NCBI RefSeq assembly: GCF_017654505.1
Contig: NC_054552.1
Location: 29,858,915-29,922,914, forward strand
DNA from: Polyodon spathula
Taxonomy: Eukaryota > Chordata > Actinopteri > Acipenseriformes > Polyodontidae
Length of the DNA stretch: 64,000 nt
Reading direction: 5' to 3'
In this document: in pieces, positions 37,401 through 42,567 of the stretch
How positions within the stretch are numbered: position 1 is the stretch's first letter
How the letters are laid out: every line of letters begins with the position of its first letter
Position numbers and translations under genes: made by a program
The notes under the pieces: model-generated
Told to the model about the DNA's origin: nothing
What the model saw: the letters and a program-made list of their open reading frames with translations, nothing else
The model's database searches: none

Positions 37401-37617
37401 CTTATTTAAAATGAAATAAATACTGTGAAGTATTTATATCTAAAGAAAGTACAGTATAGCAGCAGAAGTGCAGGACAGGTTCATAGTATTTTCATCTGTA
37501 AAAAACCACACAGCATGTGTTTCAAGAGTGAATATGAATGTGCTACTCACCATGCGGCCTAGCCATGTTGTTCTCAGTACCGTCTGTAGATTCACTCATG
37601 CCCACAGACCAGTACAT
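2543..37617 (-). CDS. LRRK1: Leucine-rich repeat serine/threonine-protein kinase 1 (33 coding exons, 2,008 aa)
   Basis: ROCO-family multidomain kinase. Known biology: it acts in osteoclast function and bone resorption, in EGFR endosomal trafficking, and phosphorylates Rab7A. Seen here on the minus strand: ankyrin-like repeats (about residues 77-243), leucine-rich repeats (about 244-600), Roc GTPase with P-loop GPPRQGKS (632-639), switch WDIGG (685-689) and THLD (744-747), COR (about 830-1190), kinase with GQGGSGTV (1238-1245), VAVK (Lys about 1259), CDLKSDN (Asp about 1376) and DYG in place of DFG (about 1399-1401), then a beta-propeller-like C-terminus ending MRKRR. Every intron is GT-AG and all phases agree, giving 6,027 nt against about 2,015 aa in human. 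The start is the ATG beginning MYWSVG, matching an internal MYW near the human N-terminus, so a slightly longer N-terminus is possible. No frameshift or premature stop was found. Exons are listed separately. Confidence 0.95.
3422..3520 (-). CDS. LRRK1: LRRK1 exon 33
   Basis: Residues about 1917-1949, including [20 protein letters not shown]. Acceptor TTTGCAG, donor GG|GTAAGC. It continues the WD40-like C-terminal domain and keeps frame with both neighbours. Confidence 0.93.
3685..4550 (-). CDS. LRRK1: LRRK1 exon 32 (large WD40-domain exon)
   Basis: At 866 nt this is the largest coding exon, residues about 1629-1916. It opens with propeller sequence ([50 protein letters not shown]). A Ser/Thr-rich, probably disordered insert of roughly 100 residues follows ([26 protein letters not shown]), then strands ending DTLWIPR. 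Acceptor CTTTAG, donor AAG|GTAACG. Confidence 0.96.
4658..4774 (-). CDS. LRRK1: LRRK1 exon 31
   Basis: Residues about 1590-1628, with the WD40 strand [16 protein letters not shown] and [13 protein letters not shown]. Phase 0 at both ends; donor AAG|GTAAGT. Confidence 0.94.
5095..5212 (-). CDS. LRRK1: LRRK1 exon 30
   Basis: Residues about 1550-1589, with [17 protein letters not shown] and VLWTATE, a propeller blade just after the kinase. The first base completes an Arg codon split from exon 29. Confidence 0.94.
5920..6071 (-). CDS. LRRK1: LRRK1 exon 29 (end of kinase C-lobe)
   Basis: Residues about 1500-1549. [20 protein letters not shown] is the last kinase helix and linker; [13 protein letters not shown] starts the propeller. 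The donor AG|GTACTC has T at +5, a weaker site than most in this gene, but phase and homology support it. Confidence 0.93.
6557..6751 (-). CDS. LRRK1: LRRK1 exon 28 (kinase C-lobe)
   Basis: Residues about 1435-1499: [19 protein letters not shown], then [17 protein letters not shown] and [10 protein letters not shown], matching kinase subdomains IX-XI. Phase 0 at both ends. Part of its 5' region is repeated in the intron just upstream (see the repeat at 6721-6800). Confidence 0.96.
6721..6800 (-). repeat. Direct duplication of exon 28 sequence, 52 bp apart
   Basis: The block of about 22 bp containing the exon 28 bases for FSYGMVLY (around 6724-6744) recurs 52 bp away in the intron (around 6775-6796) with two substitutions. 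The copy lies upstream of the real acceptor and has no consensus acceptor of its own, so it is probably not spliced in. Confidence 0.8.
7041..7190 (+). mobile_element. Degenerate tRNA-derived SINE-like segment
   Basis: GTTAGAGCACTGGACT resembles a tRNA A box and GGATCAAAGCC, about 28 nt later, resembles a B box (GGTTCRANNCC). The segment ends near a T-rich stretch. It sits in LRRK1 intron 27. It is too diverged to be a functional tRNA gene. Confidence 0.35.
7942..8026. repeat. (CT)n microsatellite
   Basis: About 42 CT units with one G interruption. On the transcribed strand it is (GA)n, starting 31 nt into LRRK1 intron 27. Confidence 0.98.
8058..8335 (-). CDS. LRRK1: LRRK1 exon 27 (catalytic loop and activation segment)
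   Basis: Residues about 1342-1434. It carries [16 protein letters not shown] (catalytic Asp about 1376, Asn about 1381), KLSDYGIS (DYG replaces DFG, as in LRRK family members), activation loop [20 protein letters not shown] and DEK. Acceptor AAAGCAG, donor AAG|GTACGG. A long (GA)n tract begins 31 nt into the downstream intron. Confidence 0.97.
8437..8611. mobile_element. Palindromic interspersed repeat, copy A
   Basis: The left part (8437-8496) and right part (8553-8611) are inverted copies sharing CATTCC(A/T)GGTTTTA and CAGCAGTTT-like blocks, so the RNA would fold into a long hairpin. Related copies lie at 38318-38500, 44812-44942, 26745-26800 and 13607-13648. It occupies most of the 308-nt intron 26 of LRRK1. 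Confidence 0.75.
8644..8841 (-). CDS. LRRK1: LRRK1 exon 26 (kinase N-lobe, alpha-C helix)
   Basis: Residues about 1276-1341. [20 protein letters not shown] carries the alpha-C helix Glu; hinge region [19 protein letters not shown] follows. Acceptor GATTCAG, donor AAGG|GTAAGT. Confidence 0.96.
11168..11337 (-). CDS. LRRK1: LRRK1 exon 25 (glycine-rich loop and catalytic Lys)
   Basis: Residues about 1219-1275. [16 protein letters not shown] is the ATP-binding loop and TPVAVKRF carries the catalytic lysine (about 1259). Acceptor GTTGCAG, donor CAG|GTAAGG. Confidence 0.96.
11925..12174 (-). CDS. LRRK1: LRRK1 exon 24 (COR to kinase linker)
   Basis: Residues about 1136-1218. It contains a Cys-rich CPCC motif, [13 protein letters not shown] and [14 protein letters not shown] just before the kinase. 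The donor is CG|GTAGCG, with C at +5, a weak 5' splice site. Phase and homology still place the junction here. Confidence 0.94.
13238..13377 (-). CDS. LRRK1: LRRK1 exon 23 (COR-B)
   Basis: Residues about 1089-1135: [15 protein letters not shown], then [20 protein letters not shown]. Acceptor GGTAG, donor CTG|GTGAGA. It is separated from exon 24 by about 1.06 kb of intron without other coding signal. Confidence 0.95.
13607..13648. mobile_element. Palindromic repeat family, half copy E
   Basis: Contains ACTGCTATACAATAGGAGTC and the following TTATTTCCATC block, matching one arm of the family described at 8437-8611. Intron 22 of LRRK1. Confidence 0.55.
14077..14246 (-). CDS. LRRK1: LRRK1 exon 22 (COR-B, candidate PKC phosphosites)
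   Basis: Residues about 1033-1088: [27 protein letters not shown] and [13 protein letters not shown]. Ser1052, Ser1063 and Thr1064 align with human Ser1064, Ser1074 and Thr1075, reported PKC sites that activate LRRK1. The alignment is from memory. Confidence 0.95.
14684..14855 (-). CDS. LRRK1: LRRK1 exon 21 (COR)
   Basis: Residues about 975-1032: [17 protein letters not shown], then [18 protein letters not shown], typical COR sequence. Acceptor GCTGCAG, donor CAG|GTACCA. Confidence 0.95.
15034..15310 (-). CDS. LRRK1: LRRK1 exon 20 (COR-A)
   Basis: Residues about 883-974: [50 protein letters not shown] and [17 protein letters not shown]. The exon is GC-richer than its flanks. Confidence 0.96.
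15788..16015. mobile_element. Tc1/mariner-type MITE with TA duplication
   Basis: The left end TA|CAGCTATGGCCA and right end TGGCCATAGCTG|TA are inverted repeats flanked by TA, the target duplication of Tc1/mariner elements. About 224 bp, non-coding, mobilisable only in trans. It contains a (TA)n microsatellite (15907-15966). LRRK1 intron 19. Confidence 0.82.
15907..15966. repeat. (TA)n microsatellite
   Basis: About 30 TA units inside the MITE at 15788-16015. Confidence 0.98.
16966..17125 (-). CDS. LRRK1: LRRK1 exon 19 (Roc-COR linker)
   Basis: Residues about 830-882: [31 protein letters not shown] and [10 protein letters not shown]. Charged, probably helical linker into COR. Donor GCG|GTGAGT. 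Confidence 0.95.
17368..17488 (-). CDS. LRRK1: LRRK1 exon 18 (end of Roc)
   Basis: Residues about 789-829: [19 protein letters not shown], the SCK-type base-binding region of small GTPases, then [10 protein letters not shown]. Acceptor CTCTAG; its first A completes a Gln codon started in exon 17. Confidence 0.94.
17945..18117 (-). CDS. LRRK1: LRRK1 exon 17 (Roc G4 motif)
   Basis: Residues about 732-788. [16 protein letters not shown] carries the THLD guanine-specificity motif (744-747), followed by [20 protein letters not shown] and PDITFKHL. Donor CA|GTCAGT. Confidence 0.96.
18781..18945 (-). CDS. LRRK1: LRRK1 exon 16 (Roc switch II)
   Basis: Residues about 677-731. [20 protein letters not shown] contains the switch II Dx[22 protein letters not shown] follows. 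Phase 0 at both ends; donor GAG|GTAAGA. Confidence 0.96.
19784..19998 (-). CDS. LRRK1: LRRK1 exon 15 (Roc P-loop)
   Basis: Residues about 605-676: [20 protein letters not shown], then [12 protein letters not shown]. The P-loop Lys is about 638. [13 protein letters not shown] is the likely switch I region. Donor AAG|GTGGGC. Confidence 0.96.
20320..20432 (-). CDS. LRRK1: LRRK1 exon 14 (last LRRs)
   Basis: Residues about 567-604: [20 protein letters not shown], then [15 protein letters not shown], the final leucine-rich repeats before Roc. Acceptor GTGCAG, donor AAG|GTAATG. Confidence 0.94.
21209..21338 (-). CDS. LRRK1: LRRK1 exon 13 (LRR)
   Basis: Residues about 524-566: [20 protein letters not shown], then [23 protein letters not shown] consensus. 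The acceptor ATCAG is chosen because it alone keeps the Ala codon split from exon 12. Donor CA|GTAAGT. Confidence 0.92.
21971..22041 (-). CDS. LRRK1: LRRK1 exon 12 (small LRR insert exon)
   Basis: Only 71 nt, residues about 500-523: [20 protein letters not shown], matching the basic human insert containing FFTTRGR. Acceptor CTATAG, donor CTG|GTAAAC. Short and easily missed; phase agreement on both sides supports it. Confidence 0.9.
22417..22529 (-). CDS. LRRK1: LRRK1 exon 11 (LRR)
   Basis: Residues about 463-499: [20 protein letters not shown], then [15 protein letters not shown]. Acceptor CTGCAG, donor AA|GTAGGT. A Tc1/mariner remnant begins about 150 bp upstream of its acceptor. Confidence 0.92.
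22580..22593 (-). promoter_or_regulatory. CTCF-like motif, one mismatch
   Basis: The minus strand reads CCTGCAGGTGGCAG, 13 of 14 positions of the CTCF core. Same orientation as the perfect site at 23420-23433 and about 840 bp away. Confidence 0.35.
22604..22678. repeat. Compound (TA)n(CA)n microsatellite
   Basis: About 19 TA units followed by about 17 CA units with one interruption, immediately next to the left end of a Tc1/mariner remnant. LRRK1 intron 10. Confidence 0.97.
22679..23265 (-). mobile_element. Internally deleted Tc1/mariner-like transposon
   Basis: The left end AGCATCAAAAGAAA (22681-22694) and right end TTTCTTTTGATGCT (23249-23262) are perfect inverted repeats about 580 bp apart. 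A transposase N-terminal fragment lies between them on the minus strand. At under half the usual 1.2-1.6 kb, with no DDE domain, it is dead. The left end borders a TA/CA microsatellite. Confidence 0.8.
22731..22955 (-). pseudogene. Tc1-like transposase HTH fragment
   Basis: The minus-strand frame encodes [20 protein letters not shown] followed by [20 protein letters not shown], the paired-like helix-turn-helix and GRPR-type linker of Tc1/mariner transposases. The catalytic DDE region is absent. It lies within the 22679-23265 element. Confidence 0.75.
23420..23433 (-). promoter_or_regulatory. CTCF-like binding motif
   Basis: On the minus strand this reads CCACTAGAGGGCGC, matching all 14 positions of the vertebrate CTCF core CCASYAGRKGGCRS. 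It lies in LRRK1 intron 10, about 160 bp beyond the Tc1-like remnant. Occupancy is not shown by sequence. Confidence 0.6.
23585..23722 (-). CDS. LRRK1: LRRK1 exon 10 (LRR)
   Basis: Residues about 417-462: [13 protein letters not shown], then [20 protein letters not shown], then [10 protein letters not shown]. The acceptor is a T-rich tract followed by a C run and AAG, with A at -3, which is unusual. Phase 0 on both sides and the human match at this junction support it. Confidence 0.9.
24019..24182 (-). CDS. LRRK1: LRRK1 exon 9 (LRR)
   Basis: Residues about 362-416: [40 protein letters not shown] and PDPWACPL. Donor CTG|GTAGGT. Confidence 0.95.
24415..24590 (-). mobile_element. Diverged SINE fragment
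   Basis: On the minus strand, GGGTTCTCGTCC resembles a B box. The block AAATTGGGAAGAAAATCTGG and the nearby TAATTGGGCA resemble the tail of the full SINE at 29519-30003. LRRK1 intron 8; no complete head. Confidence 0.45.
24863..24990 (-). CDS. LRRK1: LRRK1 exon 8 (LRR)
   Basis: Residues about 319-361: [20 protein letters not shown], then [20 protein letters not shown]. Two LRR units. Acceptor TCTCAG, donor ATG|GTACAT. Confidence 0.94.
25130..25325. repeat. Degenerate tandem repeat with two C runs
   Basis: The phrase CCACCTAAAGGAAC occurs at about 25168 and 25288, and AAATGCTCCACC followed by AGGAAAGATTTGTACTT occurs twice. In two units the TAAAGGAA section is replaced by C runs (25220-25238 and 25251-25261). 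LRRK1 intron 7. Confidence 0.7.
26061..26287 (-). CDS. LRRK1: LRRK1 exon 7 (first LRRs)
   Basis: Residues about 244-318: [40 protein letters not shown] and [17 protein letters not shown]. Acceptor CCCCAG, donor AAG|GTGCGT. GC-rich relative to its flanks. Confidence 0.95.
26745..26800. mobile_element. Palindromic repeat family, partial copy D
   Basis: GGAATGGCCCAAACTGCTAT and GCAATAGGAACC match one arm of the family at 8437-8611. LRRK1 intron 6. Confidence 0.5.
27181..27329 (-). CDS. LRRK1: LRRK1 exon 6 (last ankyrin-like repeat)
   Basis: Residues about 194-243: [20 protein letters not shown], then [17 protein letters not shown]. Donor GAT|GTAGGT. An alternative donor 4 nt downstream (G|GTAACA) would break the frame into exon 7. 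Confidence 0.92.
27901..28080 (-). CDS. LRRK1: LRRK1 exon 5 (ankyrin repeats)
   Basis: Residues about 134-193: [20 protein letters not shown] and [10 protein letters not shown], ankyrin helices. Acceptor CACCCAG, donor CAG|GTACGG. Confidence 0.95.
28283..28340. repeat. Interspersed repeat fragment (AACCAGGAAAGTC family)
   Basis: TTTAACCAGGAAAGTCCCAT followed by TGAGAT matches a second copy at 56888-56945. I have seen this phrase repeatedly in fish DNA but do not assign a superfamily. It runs into a (TA)n tract. Confidence 0.55.
28342..28416. repeat. (AT)n microsatellite
   Basis: About 37 uninterrupted AT units in LRRK1 intron 4. Confidence 0.98.
28610..28781 (-). CDS. LRRK1: LRRK1 exon 4 (ankyrin repeats)
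   Basis: Residues about 77-133: [40 protein letters not shown] and SLP. Phase 0 start, acceptor TTCCAG, donor CAG|GTGAGG. Confidence 0.95.
29519..30003 (-). mobile_element. Full-length tRNA-derived SINE with poly(A) tail
   Basis: Read on the minus strand it starts CACCCCGAGTGGCGCATCC (A-box-like), has GGTTTGAATGTC (B-box-like) about 60 nt later, a GC-rich body of about 350 bp, and a terminal A tract (T run at 29520-29540). Length about 485 bp. Its ORFs are not genes. LRRK1 intron 3. Confidence 0.78.
31903..31980. repeat. Interspersed repeat fragment (TATATAGCGCC family)
   Basis: CTTTATTTTATATAGCGCC, then TGCTTTACAAGATGCAGTAA, a phrase I recognise as recurrent in fish genomes. Class not assigned. 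Confidence 0.4.
32228..32388 (-). CDS. LRRK1: LRRK1 exon 3
   Basis: Residues about 23-76: [20 protein letters not shown], then [20 protein letters not shown], matching the human segment that includes IRAAYRRGD. Acceptor GCTGCAG, donor AAG|GTAAGG. Confidence 0.92.
32389..37550 (-). other. LRRK1 intron 2
   Basis: 5.2 kb of AT-rich sequence with T or A runs (32591-32614, 36835-36851) and a hairpin MITE at 35975-36077. ORFs near 35.1-35.4 kb have no recognisable protein signature. Confidence 0.6.
35975..36077. mobile_element. Short hairpin MITE
   Basis: The left arm CGGCAACTAGTATCCAAG recurs inverted in the right arm CTTGGATACTAGTTGCCG, with further pairing outward (TTGAG/CTCAA) and inward. About 103 bp in total, nearly all of it stem. 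Confidence 0.8.
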
Positions 37618-37724
37618 CCTGCGTTGTTTTGGTAGTGTGTCATGCCCGACGAATTCTCGTGGCTTCTTAAAGTGAAAAACTTTGTATCCATTGGAGCTCT
37701 CAGGATTTGATTACACAAAACTAT
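37551..37724 (-). CDS. LRRK1: LRRK1 exon 2 (start codon; CDS part 37551-37617)
   Basis: The acceptor GGCAG at 37725-37726 and donor CATG|GTGAGT bound this exon. The ATG at 37617-37615 gives [20 protein letters not shown] and then PH, matching MYWCVG near the human N-terminus. The phase fits exon 3 exactly. Bases 37618-37724 are predicted 5' UTR. They hold an in-frame stop (TAA), a 31-codon in-frame open stretch without ATG, and an overlapping uORF in another frame. Confidence 0.82.
37596..37691 (-). other. Upstream ORF overlapping the LRRK1 start codon
   Basis: An ATG at 37691-37689, 74 nt before the proposed LRRK1 ATG, opens a 31-codon frame. It is out of frame with LRRK1 and ends in TGA at 37598-37596, 22 nt beyond the LRRK1 ATG. 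Ribosomes translating it would bypass the main start, so it could repress LRRK1. Its real presence in the mRNA depends on exon 2 starting near 37724. Confidence 0.6.
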
Positions 37725-38317
37725 CTGCCAAAAACAGACAGCTGTCTACGACACTAACAATCCTACAAAATAGAACAGACAAAACAAATCTGCAATTCAA
37801 GATATGAAAGTATTTAAGACTGTCTTGTAATAACAGAGATTAAGACCATACAATGACATGAGAGTTTGAAGCTGTGTAACTATCCCAATAATTATTCCTC
37901 TCCATTCATTATAAGATATTTGCAGTGATCATCAATATAAAATGAATGCAGTGTTGACCAAAATCCCCACTTAGTTACCTTTAGCATTCACAAAATATGT
38001 ACAGCCCAATCTTGTCCAGCTTAAAAGGATAGAATTCAAAGAAGCATCTTTCAAGCAAGAGACGTCTGGCTAAGGATAACAAAATGTCTCTCTACATACA
38101 GTATCTTATCATGGAGTATTTAAATTAAGGATGAACCTCATTTAATGTTCAACTGCATGACAATGGTGTATTTTAAGCCTCCAATCTGAGACACAATTCC
38201 TTCACTATACAGGATTGCACCAGCAAAAGCATATTTACATTGACAACAACCAAGCAGCATTCAGAATTCAAGCAAAGCCTCAAAATTACAAGACTTAGAT
38301 GGAACAGACTGGGTAGT

Positions 38318-38500
38318 GGAGATTAAAATACGACTCCTACAGCTGTTTCAGCCATTCCAGTTTTTATTATGAACTTCATCTGGACCACCTGAGCTTTTCC
38401 TCTCCACTGTTCATCTATTAAAAGTATGTTTTATAACCCTCATAGCAAAATCTGAAATGGCTCAAACTGCTATGCAGTCCGTTTTGTATCGCTCCCTCTC
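38318..38500. mobile_element. Palindromic repeat family, copy B
   Basis: CGACTCCTACAGCTGTTTCA and GCCATTCCAG on the left, and TGGCTCAAACTGCTATGCAG on the right, are inverted arms of the family at 8437-8611. Confidence 0.65.
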
Positions 38501-39135
38501 CTTCCATTATGAGCAGTGGTAGAGCCTTCCCACGACAGCTCCTGTTCCAGTTGTGTTTGAGAGGAGTGTGTGCCCTCTTGGTAGCCGTGTCAACTCCAAA
38601 AAGCCAACCATAAACCAGAGGACACATTTCTAACAGGCCAATAATGCAGCCAGCAGACATAAAATAGACACCTCTTCCTGAACTGGAGCCCAACTACGAC
38701 TGCAGCTTAAAAAAACAAAAACAAAAAAGGAGTTTTTCCAGCCGATATTAGCTCTGGGTATTATTAGTTAGGCAGGACGAATGTTTTTAAAGCACCATAA
38801 AACCTGATTAATGTCACATGAATCCAACAGCATCAAATCTACGAACTGCAAATCCTCTCCACTCCAGTTACAAAGACACCAATCAAAATTTCTGTACCTG
38901 ATTATAACTCTAGTTGGGAGCCAAAGTAAAGATATGGAGCTGTGTGTGTTTTGCAGATGGAATAGCTAGTAGCTAGTTACATGCTAGTCTAGTAATTGGT
39001 TCCTCAGAAGTACTGCAACACAAGATCTCAGTACAACATTCAAAAGAGCAGCAAGTCTTTGTTCTATTTGTGTTATCTTGCTTTCCTGTTATCTTCCGCC
39101 CCTCTAGAAAACCTATAGATAACACACTCTCTTAT

Positions 39136-39270
39136 TATTATGATTTGTTTCTTAGCAGACGCCCTTACTCAGGGCAACTTACAGTTCTATAGAAAATAAG
39201 AGTTACAGTACAATCATCATATCAGGAGTTACAGTACAATCATCATATCAGGAGTTACAGTACAATTAAG
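39136..39270. repeat. Interspersed repeat with 26-bp tandem triplication
   Basis: Starts with TTAGCAGACGCCC and GGGCAACTTACA, a common fish repeat phrase. It is followed by two full and one partial 26-bp units, beginning GAGTTACAGTACAATCATCA, at 39200, 39226 and 39252. Confidence 0.7.
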
Positions 39271-40396
39271 AGCAAAATACAAAATACAATGACTTCAGTC
39301 CTAATAAGAGCAAATACAAAACACAGTGCGATTTGATATCGGGGCAGTTCAAGAGCAGATAACAGTGTTGCTAGTTACATCATGGTTAGATACGAGGGCA
39401 AGTGAAATGCAAAATACCACAGACTGGGTTAAGTGCAGGATTAAATACAGTAAAATAGGGAGCAGATAAGTGCGAGTTAAAGTGCATTAAAGGCAGAGTG
39501 CTATATAGTCCAGAAGGGATGAGTTGAGTTTCACAGGTGTTGTCTGAAGAGGTGTTCCTGATTCTAGGTATAATTCTTCAGGATTCAGTGTCGCAGTCTT
39601 TTGCTAAACACAACTAGAATACCACAAGATAGGAAGGAACATTGAAATATATGTTTCTTCTTCACAAGTGTATGGTTAAAATCAAACTTCCCGTGTACAC
39701 ATTTGTGTTCAGGGTCCAGTTGCTAAACAGAGTGGGCTGGCATCACTTTGAGTATTATTGTCTATTTCCTAGCACATGATTAAAACTACTCTTCCTGTTT
39801 GAAACAAATAAACACGCAAGCAACCAAGCTTAATTTAACATTTTGAACTGAAATTCCCAAAGGGCTATTACACTGGTAATAAAGTGTGCATTATCACGAT
39901 ACAAATAGCTACCTACTATACATCTCGAATAATTTGCCTTTGCTAGTATTGTCAGAGTAAACCGGGATTATGAACAGCTAACACATTACCACAACTGTAC
40001 TTCTACAGAGATTCCCAGTTAGCAGTTTATCGAACAGATATTTGGTCATGTGTTTAATACACAGTATTACAACACATTACAACTGATTAAATACCGCTTG
40101 AATGGATAGGCACAGATTATGTTAAATTAATCAGTAGGTATCCATTCACGGTTCATTATTATAACATGCAGTAAGAACATGCTTTCATAAGAAATGGTGC
40201 GCTGAAGTATTTTAAAGTATAAGAAATTTGAAGTATAAGAAATCTGTGACGTAGTGTAAATAACTTTTACTGTGCACTTTCAAACTCTGCAAGGTGACCC
40301 ACAAACAAAGCATTACAAGGTACAAATAAAATAACACAAAACCTTTCCCGTGAATTAGCGTCGTGCATTTTAACAACGAGAAACGATTTATTTTTT

Positions 40397-40400
<4 letters not shown>

Positions 40401-40459
<59 letters not shown>
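40401..40459. repeat. (GA)n microsatellite
   Basis: About 29 AG units, roughly 90 bp inside LRRK1 intron 1 from the proposed exon 1 donor. On the transcribed strand it is (CT)n. Confidence 0.98.
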
Positions 40460-40461
<2 letters not shown>

Positions 40462-40548
40462 CTTTACGCGATCCCTTGTTTTAGTTATGGCCTGCGATGT
40501 GGGAATGCCGTCCTTAAAACTAAAATAAAACTTTTTAGTTTCACTTAC

Positions 40549-40760
40549 CTCATGGTTCCAAAGTGCACGAGCTCATCGCTAGACCGTAATTAATATCGAG
40601 GTAGAAAAATAAGCATTTATTTAACTGGGAGATGTACTTCACTTCAGCTCGTATAGTTGCAGTGTGTTGAATGCATTGATTCCAGCCGAGATGAAGCAGT
40701 CTTGATGCAAAATTTGAAACACTTCCTCATTTACAAAACCACTCTCAATGCACCAGCTCA
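40549..40760 (-). other. LRRK1: Probable LRRK1 exon 1 (5' UTR) and promoter-proximal region
   Basis: A strong donor GAG|GTAAGT sits at 40549/40548 on the minus strand, upstream of the first coding exon and in LRRK1 orientation. The upper boundary (transcription start) is a guess. The segment contains two short upstream ATGs. If joined to exon 2, the last one would read ATG AGA TAG, a minimal uORF. No TATA box is evident. Confidence 0.45.
40718..40733 (-). promoter_or_regulatory. PU.1/ETS-like motif near LRRK1 5' end
   Basis: On the minus strand, AAATGAGGAAGTG matches the PU.1 (SPI1) consensus of a purine-rich GAGGAAGTG core with A-rich 5' flank. LRRK1 acts in osteoclasts, a PU.1-dependent lineage, so the match is plausible. 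Occupancy is untested. Confidence 0.35.
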
Positions 40761-41094
40761 CACCTTACGAAATACGCATTTGCTACATCCAACAATTGGT
40801 TAAGTCTAATTTCTATCCGGTCTAGACTTTTCCTTATATTATGGTAGAACTCCTGGATCAATTATGATGTATTTTGTCAAGGACTCCTGAACCTTCCTTT
40901 AAAAAAATAATAATAATTAGAACAGATAATTAAGTATATCATAGGATTACCGTACGATTATATTCACTGGTACAGTTCAGAATTTTTAACTCACACCCAA
41001 TGCATTTTGGTAAGTGTAGTCCTGCTTCTCAAAGAAAAGAAACAAGTGACAGGTACCTGAGCCAGGTAAAACGTACCAGAATGCACTGCGATAT

Positions 41095-42420
41095 GAGAAC
41101 ATAAGAACATAAGAAATTTACAAACGAGAGGAGGCCATTCGGCCCATTTTGCTCGTTTGGTTGTTAGTAGCTTATTGATCCCAGAATCTCATCAAGCAGC
41201 TTCTTGAAGGATCCCAGGGTGTCAGCTTCAACAGCATTACTGGGGAGTTGATTCCAGACCCTCACAATTCTCTGTGTAAAAAAGTGCCTCCTATTTTCTG
41301 TTCTGAATGCCCCTTTGTCTAATCTCCATTTGTGACCCTTGGTCCTTGTTTCTTTTTTCAGGTCCAAAAAGTCCCTTGGGTCGACATTGTCAGTAACTTT
41401 TAGAATTTTGAATGCTTGAATTAGGTCACCGCGTAGTCTTCTTTGTTCAAGACTGAATAGATTAAATTCTTTTAGCCTGTCTGCATATGACAAGCCTTTT
41501 TAAACCCAGAATAATTCTGGTCGCTCTTCTTTGCACTCTTTCTAGAGCAGCAATATCCTTTTTGTAGCGAGGTGACCAGAACTGAACACAATATTCAAGA
41601 TGAGGTCTTACTAGTGCATTGTACAGTTTTAACATTACTTCCCTTGTTTTAAATTCAACATTTTTCACAATGTATCCGAGCATCTTGTTAGCCTTTTTTA
41701 TAGCTTCCCCACATTGCCTAGATGAAGACATTTCTGAGTCAACAAAAACTCCTAGGTCTTTTTCATAGATTCCTTCTCCGATTTCAATATCTCCCATATG
41801 ATATTTATAATGCACATTTTTATTGCCTGCGTGCAGTACCTTACACTTTTCTCTATTAAATGTCATTTGCCATGTGTCTGCCCAGTTCTGAATCTTGTCT
41901 AGATCATTTTGAATGACCTTTGCTGCTACAACAGTGTTTGCCACTCCTCTTACTTTTGTGTCGTCTGCAAATTTAACAAGTTTGCTTACTATACCAGAAT
42001 CTAAATCATTAATGTAGATTAGGAATAGCAGAGGACCTAATACTGATCCCTGTGGTACACCACTGGTTACCACACTCCATTCTGAGGTTTCTCCTCTAAT
42101 CAGTACTTTCTGTTTTCTACATGTTAACCACTCCCTAATCCATGTACATGTGTTTCCTTGAATCCCAACTGTGTTCAGTTTGAGAATTAATCTTTTGTGC
42201 GGGACTTTGTCAAAAGCTTTCTGGAAATCTAAATAAACCATGTCATATGCTTTGCAATTATCCATTATCGATGTTGCATCCTCAAAAAAATCAAGAAAGT
42301 TAGTTAGACATGATCTCCCTTTCCTAAAACCATGTTGACTGTCTCCCAGGACCCTGTTACCATATAGGTAATTTTCCATTTTGGATCTTATTATAGTTTC
42401 CATAAGTTTGCATATAATAG
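41095..42420 (-). mobile_element. 5'-truncated CR1-like LINE
   Basis: A minus-strand reverse transcriptase frame plus a 3' end made of the repeated octamer-like TTCTTATG, as in CR1 elements. Only the C-terminal part of ORF2 is present, as expected of aborted reverse transcription. It sits between the ALDH1A3 3' UTR region and LRRK1 exon 1. Confidence 0.85.
41164..42403 (-). pseudogene. CR1-like ORF2 reverse transcriptase fragment (frameshifted)
   Basis: RT motifs in order: HGFRKGRSCLTNFLDF, YLDFQKAFDKVPHKRL, GVPQGSVLGPLLFLIYINDL, LVKFADDTK (catalytic FADD) and the C-terminal RPHLEYCVQFWSP. The frame breaks near 41500 and continues in another frame as YADRLKEFNLFSLEQRRLRG to the stop near 41164. 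Endonuclease and ORF1 are missing, so it is inactive. Confidence 0.88.
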
Positions 42421-42567
42421 AGTTTTAGAACAATTAGATAACCTAGAGATATGTTGAAAAGCCTGAGCTGTATCAGTGAGCAGTGATATGGTAATCCTAC
42501 TGGAGGCATACTGAGTGTCAGACCTGTCTTTAAACATATCTCTAGGTTATCTAAGTGTTCTAAAACT
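42421..42567. mobile_element. 147-bp hairpin MITE abutting the LINE
   Basis: AGTTTTAGAACAATTAGATA and the following ACCTAGAGATATGTT at the left recur inverted at the right end (42532-42567) with very few mismatches, separated by about 75 bp. The left end touches the truncated 5' end of the CR1-like element. Confidence 0.8.

Larger units (their letters stand above)
37725..40548 (-). other. LRRK1 intron 1 (proposed)
   Basis: 2.8 kb containing a palindromic-family copy (38318-38500), a repeat with 26-bp tandem units (39136-39270) and a (GA)n tract (40401-40459). No coding signal. Confidence 0.45.
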
